DNA from: Cellulomonas fulva
GTDB lineage: Bacteria > Actinomycetota > Actinomycetes > Actinomycetales > Cellulomonadaceae
Assembly (NCBI RefSeq): GCF_018531375.1
Contig: NZ_JAHBOH010000001.1
Location: 1,116,001 to 1,180,000, forward strand
DNA length: 64,000 bases
Reading direction: 5' to 3'
Below, piece by piece: positions 1-6,463 of the stretch (the stretch's first letter is position 1; every line of letters begins with the position of its first letter). The position numbers and the translations under genes are program-made. The notes beneath the pieces are model-generated. The model worked only from the letters and a program-made list of their open reading frames with translations, did not search any database and had not been told where the DNA came from.

Positions 1-64
1 GCACGACTACCTGCCCGGGCTAGACCGCGTCCTCGAGGCCGTGGACCGCGCGCTCGCCTTCTGA
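1..64 (+). CDS. 2-oxoacid dehydrogenase E1 component, beta subunit (3' end only)
   Basis: Only the last 20 codons and a TGA stop are inside the window, read from base 2. The residues HDYLPGLDRVLEAVDRALAF resemble the usual C-terminus of E1-beta subunits of pyruvate or branched-chain 2-oxoacid dehydrogenases. The E2 gene follows 122 bases downstream on the same strand, which is the standard order E1-alpha, E1-beta, E2. The assignment rests on this short tail plus context; the body of the gene lies upstream of the window. Confidence 0.7.
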   Translation, partial: HDYLPGLDRVLEAVDRALAF

Positions 65-108
65 CGCGGCCGCCCCGCCGCTCGCCGCGCCGACCTGACC
101 CGAGCCGC

Positions 109-158
109 AGACCCGACCCGACCCGACGACCTGACCCGACGACCCCGACCCGACGACC
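109..158. repeat. Imperfect CGACC/CGACCC simple repeat between E1-beta and E2
   Basis: The spacer between the E1-beta stop and the E2 start is almost entirely built of short iterations of CGACC, CGACCC and TGACCCGACGACC. It carries no coding signal. The E2 ribosome-binding site GAGGAGA lies just after it, around 176-182. It probably arose by slippage in GC-rich DNA. Confidence 0.6.
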
Positions 159-186
159 AGGCCCCCCGACCGGCCGAGGAGACACC

Positions 187-1782
187 GTGCCGACGTTCCA
201 GCAGTTCCCGCTCCCCGACGCGGGCGAGGGCCTGACCGAGGCCGAGATCGTGACGTGGCACGTCGCGGTGGGTGACACCGTCGAGGTGAACCAGACGATC
301 GTCGAGATCGAGACGGCCAAGTCGCTCGTCGACCTGCCCTGCCCGTGGGCGGGGGTCGTCACGCGCCTGCTCGTCGAGCCCGGGACCACGGTCGACGTCG
401 GCACGCCGATCATCGAGATCGACACCGACCCGCAGGGTGCGGCCCCGGTGACGGGCGGGACCGCGGGCGGGGCCGGGGGTTCCGACGAGGCCGCGGGTTC
501 CGACGAGGCCGCGGGCTCCGACGAGGCCGCGGTGTCCGACGAGCCCGCCGGGTCCGACGAGCCCGCGCCCACGACCGGTGCGGTGCGGCACGTCGGCGGT
601 GCGCAGCGGCACCACGGCGTCGAGCCGGGCGGGTCCGACGAGATCGAGGCCGCCCGGTCGGCGGCGCAGCCCGCGAGCGGGGCGACAGCCGGGCAGCAGC
701 GCGAGGCCGTGCTCGTCGGGTACGGCCTGGCCGAGCCCGGGACGGCCCGCCGGCCGCGCGGCGGCGACGCGCCGGCCTCGTCGGGAACGGCGACCGCCGC
801 GACCACGACCACCGCGACCACGACCGCCGCGACCACGACCGCCGCGACCACGACGACCCCGGCCCCCGCGCGGCCGACGCACGCGCTCGCCAAGCCGCCC
901 GTCCGCAAGCTCGCGCGCGAGCTCGGCGTGGACCTCGACTCGGTCACGCCGACCGGCCCGGGCGGGATCGTGACCCGGGAGGACGTGCTCGCGCGCGCCG
1001 CTCAGGCCGAGGCCCGCACGCTCGCCACGTACCCCGGCGACGACCAGCCGTGGCTCGCGTCCGGCACGGTCTCGGCGGACGGCCGCCAGACCCGCGTGCC
1101 GGTGAAGTCGGTGCGCAAGCGCACCGCCGAGGCCATGGTCACCTCGGCCTTCACCGCACCGCACGTGACCGTGTTCCACACCGTCGACGTCACGCGCACC
1201 ATGCGCCTGGTCGAGCGGCTGCGGGCCGACCGCGAGTTCGCCGACGTCCGGGTCACGCCGCTGCTCGTCGCCGCGAAGGCCCTGCTCCTGGCGGTCAACC
1301 GGCACCCGGACATCAACGCGAGCTGGGACGAGGCTGCGCAGGAGATCGTCTACAAGCACTACGTGAACCTCGGCATCGCGGCGGCGACGCCCCGCGGGCT
1401 CGTCGTGCCGAACGTGAAGGACGCGCACCGGCTGGGGCTGCACGAGCTCGCCGCCGCGCTGGGCGAGCTCACCTCGACCGCACGCGCCGGGCGGACCACG
1501 CCCGCCGACATGGCCGACGGCACCATCACGCTCACCAACGTCGGCGTGTTCGGGATCGACACCGGCACGCCGATCCTCAACCCGGGCGAGGCGGCGATCC
1601 TCGCGTTCGGCGCCATCCGGCAGCAGCCGTGGGTGCACAAGGGCAAGATCAAGGTCCGCCACGTGACTCAGCTCGCGCTGAGCTTCGACCACCGGCTGGT
1701 CGACGGCGAGCTTGGCTCGCGGGTGCTCGCGGACGTCGCCGCCGTGCTGGCCGACCCGGCGCAGGGACTGGTCTGGGGCTGA
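187..1782 (+). CDS. Dihydrolipoamide acyltransferase (E2) of a 2-oxoacid dehydrogenase complex
   Basis: This is the acyltransferase core of a pyruvate or branched-chain 2-oxoacid dehydrogenase: the lipoyl arm takes the acyl group from E1 and passes it to CoA. The N-terminal lipoyl domain (about 1-80) has the lipoylated Lys45 in ETAKS. Residues 98-127 are an SDEAAG/SDEPAG tandem repeat and 203-225 an Ala/Thr repeat. The peripheral-subunit-binding domain (about 233-270) contains KPPVRKLARELGVDL. The catalytic domain (about 300-531) carries DHRLVDG with His502 and Asp506. Start GTG187 follows GAGGAGA. Segment 172-191, REAVLVGYGLAEPGTARRPR, is typical of actinobacterial E2 linkers. The true substrate (pyruvate or branched-chain oxoacids) cannot be decided from this sequence. 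Confidence 0.95.
   Translation: MPTFQQFPLPDAGEGLTEAEIVTWHVAVGDTVEVNQTIVEIETAKSLVDLPCPWAGVVTRLLVEPGTTVDVGTPIIEIDTDPQGAAPVTGGTAGGAGGSDEAAGSDEAAGSDEAAVSDEPAGSDEPAPTTGAVRHVGGAQRHHGVEPGGSDEIEAARSAAQPASGATAGQQREAVLVGYGLAEPGTARRPRGGDAPASSGTATAATTTTATTTAATTTAATTTTPAPARPTHALAKPPVRKLARELGVDLDSVTPTGPGGIVTREDVLARAAQAEARTLATYPGDDQPWLASGTVSADGRQTRVPVKSVRKRTAEAMVTSAFTAPHVTVFHTVDVTRTMRLVERLRADREFADVRVTPLLVAAKALLLAVNRHPDINASWDEAAQEIVYKHYVNLGIAAATPRGLVVPNVKDAHRLGLHELAAALGELTSTARAGRTTPADMADGTITLTNVGVFGIDTGTPILNPGEAAILAFGAIRQQPWVHKGKIKVRHVTQLALSFDHRLVDGELGSRVLADVAAVLADPAQGLVWG
481..570 (+). repeat. 18-bp tandem repeat inside the E2 linker (5 units)
   Basis: Units begin with TCCGACGAG at 481, 499, 517, 535 and 553, a strict 18-bp period, and encode six-residue units of the SDEAAG type. 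They lie in the flexible Ala/Glu/Asp-rich linker after the lipoyl domain, so unit number can change without breaking the frame. Confidence 0.85.
796..855 (+). repeat. 15-bp tandem repeat inside the E2 linker (4 units)
   Basis: Four copies of a GCCGCGACCACGACC-type unit start at 796, 811, 826 and 841 and encode an Ala/Thr-rich five-residue repeat just before the subunit-binding domain. As with the 18-bp array, the period is a multiple of three, so length change would keep the reading frame. Confidence 0.8.
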
Positions 1783-1795
1783 GTCCCCGCGGGCG

Positions 1796-2218
1796 TCAGG
1801 CGGTGCGGCGCTCCGCGGCGATCGCCGCGAGGCCGCCGACGATCGCGATGCCCTCGGTGATCGCGGAGACCAGCTCCGGCCAGTCGCCCCACATCGACAT
1901 CACGCCGAACAGCCCGTCCGGCAGGTAGACCGCGAGCAGGAAGCCGCCCAGCGTCCCGATGCCGAAGGCCACCGCGCCCAGGAGCGGGAGCACCGAGCGC
2001 CACACCAGGAGCAGCACCGCGAGCACGATCCCGCCGATGCCCTGCGCCCAGAACGCGTACTCGAGCCAGTTCCCGTCGCCGCCGCCGTAGCCCTGGTCCG
2101 CGACCAGGTACAGGTGCACCACGCCGGACACGGCGACCGCGAGCGCGACGATCACGCGCAGCGGCCAGGCGACCCGGCGCCTGGCCACGGCGGGCTGGGC
2201 GGGTACCGGGGTGGCCAC
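1796..2218 (-). CDS. Small membrane protein, four predicted membrane helices
   Basis: This encodes 140 residues with about four hydrophobic segments (near 20-40, 52-72, 75-100 and 115-135), a short cytoplasmic N-terminus and the motif SGVVHLYLVADQGYG between helices 1 and 2. No enzymatic motif is visible. The GTG start lies one base after the stop of the upstream Rieske gene, so the two are almost certainly co-translated. A role with the Rieske protein in a membrane redox system is inference. The gene ends 13 bases from the convergent E2 gene. Confidence 0.8.
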   Translation of the reverse strand: MATPVPAQPAVARRRVAWPLRVIVALAVAVSGVVHLYLVADQGYGGGDGNWLEYAFWAQGIGGIVLAVLLLVWRSVLPLLGAVAFGIGTLGGFLLAVYLPDGLFGVMSMWGDWPELVSAITEGIAIVGGLAAIAAERRTA

Positions 2219-2219
2219 G

Positions 2220-2720
2220 TCAGGCCGCCCCGGCGTACACGGCGCCGTCCTGGACGTGCACCTCGACCGCGGGCAGCGGCTCGTCGGCGGGGCCGGAGAC
2301 GTTCGAGCCGTCGAGCCCGAAGACCGAGTTGTGGCACGGGCAGTGCAGCTCGCCGTCGTCGGGCTGGACCTCGCAGCCCTGGTGCGTGCAGACCGCGCTG
2401 TAGGCCGTGACGGTGCCCTCCGTGGCCTGGACCAGCAGGATCTTGTTGCCGCCCGCGTCCGTCGCGGCCAGCGCGCCGCCTACGGGGATGTCCGCGACCT
2501 GCGCCAACGCCTGCGCGTCGGACCCGTCGGTCCCGGCGCTGCCACCGGTCCCGCCTGATCCCGTACCGGGGGAGTCCGAGGAACCGCACGCCGCCAGGAC
2601 CGCGACGCCCGCGACCGCGAGGCCGGCCCCACCGGCCCGGGTCAGCAGCTGGCGCCGGTCCAAGCACCCTCCGCACGCGTGGTGCTCCACCTTCTCGGTC
2701 GTGCTGGTCAGGTCGGTCAT
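2220..2720 (-). CDS. Rieske [2Fe-2S] protein, Tat-exported, probably lipid-anchored
   Basis: The 166-residue protein has a Tat-like signal DRRQLLTRAG followed by a hydrophobic stretch and a lipobox-like LAAC (Cys45), then a Gly/Ser-rich linker (about 46-68) and a Rieske fold. Box 1 is CTHQGC (Cys111, His113) and box 2 CPCHNS (Cys127, His130); Cys116 and Cys129 would form the usual disulfide. It therefore binds a [2Fe-2S] cluster outside the membrane and likely transfers electrons. ATG2720 was chosen because CGGAGG precedes it and the Tat signal begins shortly after; longer upstream readings lack family features. It is coupled to the membrane protein downstream. Confidence 0.92.
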   Translation of the reverse strand: MTDLTSTTEKVEHHACGGCLDRRQLLTRAGGAGLAVAGVAVLAACGSSDSPGTGSGGTGGSAGTDGSDAQALAQVADIPVGGALAATDAGGNKILLVQATEGTVTAYSAVCTHQGCEVQPDDGELHCPCHNSVFGLDGSNVSGPADEPLPAVEVHVQDGAVYAGAA

Positions 2721-2880
2721 GGCGGGCCTCCGCTGGGTCGGTGGTGCGACACATCCCTCGTCCCGGAGGCTAACGGCGAACCCTGTGGATGCGCTGGGAA
2801 AACGACGAACCGGTGTGTTCCCGGCCACGTCCGGGCGGGCGGCGGCCCGTCGGTCGCTCGGCGTGGGGGATGCTGGGGAC

Positions 2881-4923
2881 GTGGCAGCACCAGTCCGACG
2901 GCCGGGTCCGTGGCGCGTCGCGCGGTTCGCCGCGCTCTTCGTGGCCGCGGCGCTCGTCGGGGTCGTCGTGGGCACCTGGTTCACCGGTGCGGCGCTGCCC
3001 TCGCTCGTCCGGGACGCGGGCGCGGTCGTGCGCTGGGGCCTGCCGGTGGTGGAGACGCTCACCGAGGTGGTGGGCGCGGTCGTCGTGGGTGCGCTCGTCC
3101 TCGCGGTGTGCGTCCTGCCACGGCGGGACGACGAGGCGGTGTCCCGCCGGGGCGTGCGCGCGGGCGTGCCGCGGGCGGACGGGTCCGCCTACCCGGTCAG
3201 CCTGCGCGTCGCCGCCTGGTCCGCCGCCGCGTGGACCGTCACCTCGGTGCTGCACCTGGTCCTCAGCTATGCGAACGTCGCCGGCCGCTCGCCCGCCGAG
3301 CCGACGTTCGGCGACGAGCTGTGGCTGTACGTCTCGCAGATCGAGCAGGGACGCACCCTCGCGTCCGCGGTCGTGCTCGCGGCCGTGGTCACCGCGCTCT
3401 CGCTCGTCGTGCGGACGCCCACGGGCGCCGCCTGGACGCTCGCGCTGGCGGTCGTGTCGTTGTGGCAGCTCGCGCAGCTGGGGCACGCCGCGGGGGCCGC
3501 GAGCCACGATCTCGCGACGTCCGCGATGTTCGTCCACCTGGTCGGGGCCGCGGTGTGGATCGGGGCGCTCGTCGCGCTGGCCCTGCTGGTGCGGTCGGTC
3601 GGGCGGGACCTGGCGCCGGCCGTCGCGCGGTACTCCGCGATCGCCGGCTGGTGCCTGGTCGCGGTCGCGGTGTCCGGCCTGGTCAACGGCTGGATCCGGC
3701 TGGGCTCGTGGGCGGACCTCGGCACCCGGTACGGCCAGCTGCTCGTCGTGAAGGCCGTGCTGCTCGTCGTGCTGGCCGGACTGGGGCTGGCGCACCGGCG
3801 CCGCACCATCGTCGGGCTGTCCGCGACGCCCGAGCCGCGGACGTGGCTGTTCTGGCGGCTCGTGCTCGTCGAGCTCGTGGTGATGGGCGCCGTCTCCGGC
3901 GTGGCCGTGGCGCTCGGCTCGACCGCCCCGCCCGTGCCCGAGGACCCGCCCGCCGCGCCCACCCCGGCCTACCAGATCACCGGCCACGAGCTGCCGCCGG
4001 AGCTCACCTGGGCGCAGTGGTTCACGCAGTGGCGCTGGGACCTGGTGCTGGCCTTCGTCGCCGTCGCCGCGCTCGTCGTGTACTGGCGGTGGGCCCGCCG
4101 GCTCGCCCGGCGCGGGGACGCGTGGCCCTGGGCGCGGACGGCGTCGTGGACCGTCGGGATGCTCGTCTTCCTGTGGACGACGAACGGCGGGCCCTCGACC
4201 TACGGGCACATCCTGTTCAGCGCGCACATGGTGCAGCACATGGTGCTCGCCATGGTGGTGCCCGTGCTGCTGGTGCTCGCCGCGCCCGTGACCCTGGCGA
4301 TGCGCGCGCTGCCCGTGCGGTCGGTGGCGCTGGCCGGCGACGCCTCGCGCGGGCCGCGTGAGTGGCTCCTCACCCTGGTGCACAGCCGCGTCGGCCAGCT
4401 CCTGGCGCACCCCGTGGTCGCGGCGGTGAACTTCGTCGGGTCGATGCTGGTCTTCTACTACACCGGCCTGTTCGAGTGGTCGCTGCGCAGCAGCGTGGGG
4501 CACCTGTTCATGGTCGTGCACTTCACGGCCGTCGGGTACCTGTTCGTGAACTCGCTGATCGGCATCGACCCCGGGCCGCGGCGGCTGGGCTACCCGCAGC
4601 GGCTGCTCACCCTCTTCGCGACCATGGCCTTCCACGCGTTCTTCGGCGTCACCCTCGTCTCGGGGGAGTCCCTGCTGGTGGCCGACTGGTTCGGGCTGAT
4701 GGGCCGGCCGTGGGGCGCCTCGGCCATCGCCGACCAGCAGACCGGCGGCGCCATCGCCTGGGGCATCGGCGAGCTGCCGACCCTCGCCGTCGCCGTGGGC
4801 GTCGCCATCGCCTGGGCCCGCGACGACGAGCGCGGCGCCCGCCAGCGCGACCGCCGCACCCGCACCGAGGACCCCGAGCTCGACGCCTACAACGCCATGC
4901 TCAAGTCCCTCCCCAAGTCCTGA
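2881..4923 (+). CDS. CopD-CtaG fusion membrane protein (copper resistance / cytochrome oxidase assembly)
   Basis: This is a polytopic protein of about 680 residues. The N-terminal half resembles CopD, with several helices and the HLVGAAVWIGALVALALLV segment; the C-terminal half (from about residue 360) resembles caa3-type CtaG, with HxxxH-like GHILFSAHMVQHMVLAMVVP and late TM helices. Such fusions are common in Actinobacteria and are linked to copper delivery to cytochrome c oxidase. GTG2881 is chosen because AAPVRRPGPWRVARFAAL leads straight into helix 1; other GTG/ATG codons upstream are possible. It is divergent from the Rieske gene with a 160-bp shared control region, suggesting a respiratory context. 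Confidence 0.88.
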   Translation: MAAPVRRPGPWRVARFAALFVAAALVGVVVGTWFTGAALPSLVRDAGAVVRWGLPVVETLTEVVGAVVVGALVLAVCVLPRRDDEAVSRRGVRAGVPRADGSAYPVSLRVAAWSAAAWTVTSVLHLVLSYANVAGRSPAEPTFGDELWLYVSQIEQGRTLASAVVLAAVVTALSLVVRTPTGAAWTLALAVVSLWQLAQLGHAAGAASHDLATSAMFVHLVGAAVWIGALVALALLVRSVGRDLAPAVARYSAIAGWCLVAVAVSGLVNGWIRLGSWADLGTRYGQLLVVKAVLLVVLAGLGLAHRRRTIVGLSATPEPRTWLFWRLVLVELVVMGAVSGVAVALGSTAPPVPEDPPAAPTPAYQITGHELPPELTWAQWFTQWRWDLVLAFVAVAALVVYWRWARRLARRGDAWPWARTASWTVGMLVFLWTTNGGPSTYGHILFSAHMVQHMVLAMVVPVLLVLAAPVTLAMRALPVRSVALAGDASRGPREWLLTLVHSRVGQLLAHPVVAAVNFVGSMLVFYYTGLFEWSLRSSVGHLFMVVHFTAVGYLFVNSLIGIDPGPRRLGYPQRLLTLFATMAFHAFFGVTLVSGESLLVADWFGLMGRPWGASAIADQQTGGAIAWGIGELPTLAVAVGVAIAWARDDERGARQRDRRTRTEDPELDAYNAMLKSLPKS

Positions 4924-4951
4924 CCCACCCACCGGCGCCCCACCCACCCCC

Positions 4952-5085
4952 CTCGCCGAGAACGTCATGTCTCCGGGTCTGACCGCTCGTAGCCGGAGAG
5001 ATCGCGTGGTCGCCACCACCCCCTTCGCTGAGAACGTCATGTCTCCGGGTCTGGCGCCTTACAGCCGGAGGGATCGCGTGGTCGG
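4952..5085 (-). repeat. Two copies of a palindromic REP-like element (reverse orientation)
   Basis: Two adjacent units (about 4952-5021 and 5024-5085) share, on the minus strand, CGACCACGCGATC followed by a hairpin of the type CTCCGGCT-loop-ACCCGGAGAC and then ATGACGTTCTC. The same element appears three times at 6115-6360 in the opposite orientation. Copy 2 overlaps the end of the DUF559-like gene: its last codons and TAA stop come from the repeat. The units fill the gap after the CopD-CtaG gene and could also act as a bidirectional terminator. Confidence 0.85.
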
Positions 5086-6012
5086 GGGGAGGGCCGAGCA
5101 GACCGTTCGTGGAATTCGACCCGTGCCGAGGTCGGGGTAGGCGAACCGGAGCAGGTCCGCGCGGCCCGAGAGCGCGATGCGGTTCTGACGGTCGCGGTCG
5201 GCCAGGACCGCGGCCGGGCCGGAGTGGAACTCGTCGCCGTCGAGCTCGACCAGCAGCCAGCGGCCGCCGGGCAGCCGCCACGCCATGTCGCCCCGGACGA
5301 GGCCGCGCCCGTCACCGAGGACCATCTCCAGCTGGAGCTCGTCGGGCACGAGCCCGTCATCGAGGCACTCGAGCCGGGCGAAGCTCTCGAAGGGTGACTC
5401 CGCTCGACCGTCGATGTGGCCCCACCACGTCCGGACGCGCGCCACCCCCCGTCGGCCCCTCATCCGGCGTTCGATCTCCGGAACCGCGTCGGATGCGAGT
5501 GCACCGCGGTGCAGCACGTCGTCCATCACGGCCAGGCCGTGCCGGCGCGGCAGCTCCGGCAGCGCCTCGACGAGCGCGTCGACGAGGGACGCGGAGCGGT
5601 GGCCCGCGACGACCTGAGGCTGGACCGACGCGTACTGGCGGAGGCGGATGCCGTCCCGGGATCGGCGGTGCACCCCGCCAGGAACCGCCGCCTCGGGCTG
5701 CAGGTGGACCGGCAGGCCGTGGACACCATGGAGCACGAGCGCTGACGTACCCACCGCGATCGCCGCGGGCCCGAGGGCGAGGAGACCCGCAAGCGCCGCG
5801 CGGAGCCGCCGGTCGTCGGGGGAGAGCGTGGGCGCTCCCGGCGGCCTGACGTCGAGCACGCCCGAGGTGACCCGGCGCCACCGCCCGCTCGCGACGAGCC
5901 GGGTCCGCGAGTCCCGACCGACCCCGTGCTCGTCGCACTGGCGTCCCGACACGAGGCCCACCTGCTGCGCAGCCAGCGCGAGCAGGGAGTCCGGGAGCAC
6001 GACCGTCCGCAT
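5059..6012 (-). CDS. AbiEi-like / DUF559 domain protein, bracketed by inverted palindromic repeats
   Basis: About 317 residues. The N-terminal part (VSGRQCDEHGVGRDSRTRL) looks like the winged-helix domain of AbiEi-type antitoxins found at the start of many actinobacterial DUF559 proteins. The C-terminal part, WLLVELDGDEFHSG followed by DRDRQNRIAL and LLRFAYPDL, fits the Vsr/restriction-endonuclease-like DUF559 fold with a putative acidic site. No AbiEii-type toxin is adjacent. ATG6012 is preferred because GAGGTG lies about ten bases upstream; ATG6030 is the alternative. The final residues PTTRSLRL and the TAA stop are encoded by a REP-like repeat. Its function is unknown; phage defence or DNA repair are only possibilities. 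Confidence 0.75.
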   Translation of the reverse strand: MRTVVLPDSLLALAAQQVGLVSGRQCDEHGVGRDSRTRLVASGRWRRVTSGVLDVRPPGAPTLSPDDRRLRAALAGLLALGPAAIAVGTSALVLHGVHGLPVHLQPEAAVPGGVHRRSRDGIRLRQYASVQPQVVAGHRSASLVDALVEALPELPRRHGLAVMDDVLHRGALASDAVPEIERRMRGRRGVARVRTWWGHIDGRAESPFESFARLECLDDGLVPDELQLEMVLGDGRGLVRGDMAWRLPGGRWLLVELDGDEFHSGPAAVLADRDRQNRIALSGRADLLRFAYPDLGTGRIPRTVCSALPPTTRSLRL

Positions 6013-6114
6013 CGCGTGATGACACCTCATCGCGCGGTCGCTCGGGCGACCCCACCCGCATCTTGTGGACGCCGCAACGCCCTAGGGAGCCAGAGCTCGG
6101 CCCGGCCCGGGCGT

Positions 6115-6360
6115 CCACCACGTCATCTCTCCGGCTCTGAGACGCCAGGCCCGGAGACATCACGTTGTCGGCGAGGGGGTGGTGGCGACCACGCGATCGC
6201 TCCGGTTCTGAGGGGACAGAGCCGGAGGGATGGCGTTCTCGGCGTGGGGGTGGCGATCACGTGCCATCTCGTGGGTTGGGGGGCCGGCGAGGGGGTGGTG
6301 GCGACCACGCGATCTCTCCGGCTTTGAGACGCCAGAGCTGGAGAGATGACGTTCTCGGCC
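6115..6360 (+). repeat. Three copies of the palindromic REP-like element (forward orientation)
   Basis: Units lie at about 6115-6175, 6184-6243 and 6297-6360. The last is the cleanest: CGACCACGCGATC, then a 12-bp stem ATCTCTCCGGCT / AGCTGGAGAGAT with one G-T pair around a 12-base loop, then GACGTTCTCGGC. A half-degenerate copy may sit at 6250-6290 (GGTGGCGATCACGTGCCATC). They occupy most of the 450-bp non-coding gap between the DUF559-like gene and the S9 peptidase, in inverse orientation to the pair at 4952-5085. Confidence 0.85.
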
Positions 6361-6393
6361 GGTGGGGGTGGCGGGGGCCGGGAGGGGTGGGAC

Positions 6394-6441
6394 GGGTGCG
6401 GTGAGCGGGGTGGGTGGGGTGCGGTGAGCGGGGGTGGGTGG
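6394..6441 (+). repeat. G-rich 23-bp tandem duplication upstream of the S9 peptidase
   Basis: The unit GGGTGCGGTGAGCGGGG-TGGGTGG occurs at 6394 and again at 6417. From 6361 to 6463 the plus strand is almost all G and T with many GGG or GGGG runs, so it could form G-quadruplexes on the coding strand directly before the peptidase start. Confidence 0.7.
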
Positions 6442-6451
6442 GGTGGCGTGG

Positions 6452-6457
6452 TAGGAC
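6452..6457 (+). promoter_or_regulatory. Candidate -10 element for leaderless transcription of the S9 peptidase
   Basis: TAGGAC ends seven bases before ATG6464, the spacing expected when transcription starts at the start codon. It matches the TANNNT-like -10 elements seen before other genes here (for example TAGCGT at 24220) less well than those do. A GGGGGG run also sits before the ATG, so a leadered mRNA is not excluded. Confidence 0.35.
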
Positions 6458-6463
6458 GGGGGG

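Noticed and set aside
7-1692. 561-codon minus-strand open frame across the E2 gene
   Set aside because: It is antisense to a clear E2 with lipoyl and catalytic motifs; composition is low-complexity Arg/Gly.
2770-5040. Long minus-strand open frame covering the CopD-CtaG gene and repeats
   Set aside because: It has no recognisable domain, and the plus-strand gene shows clear membrane helices and family motifs.
4952-6360. Complete insertion sequence around the DUF559-like gene
   Set aside because: There is no transposase, the flanking repeats are multi-copy palindromes and not terminal inverted repeats, and no target-site duplication was seen.
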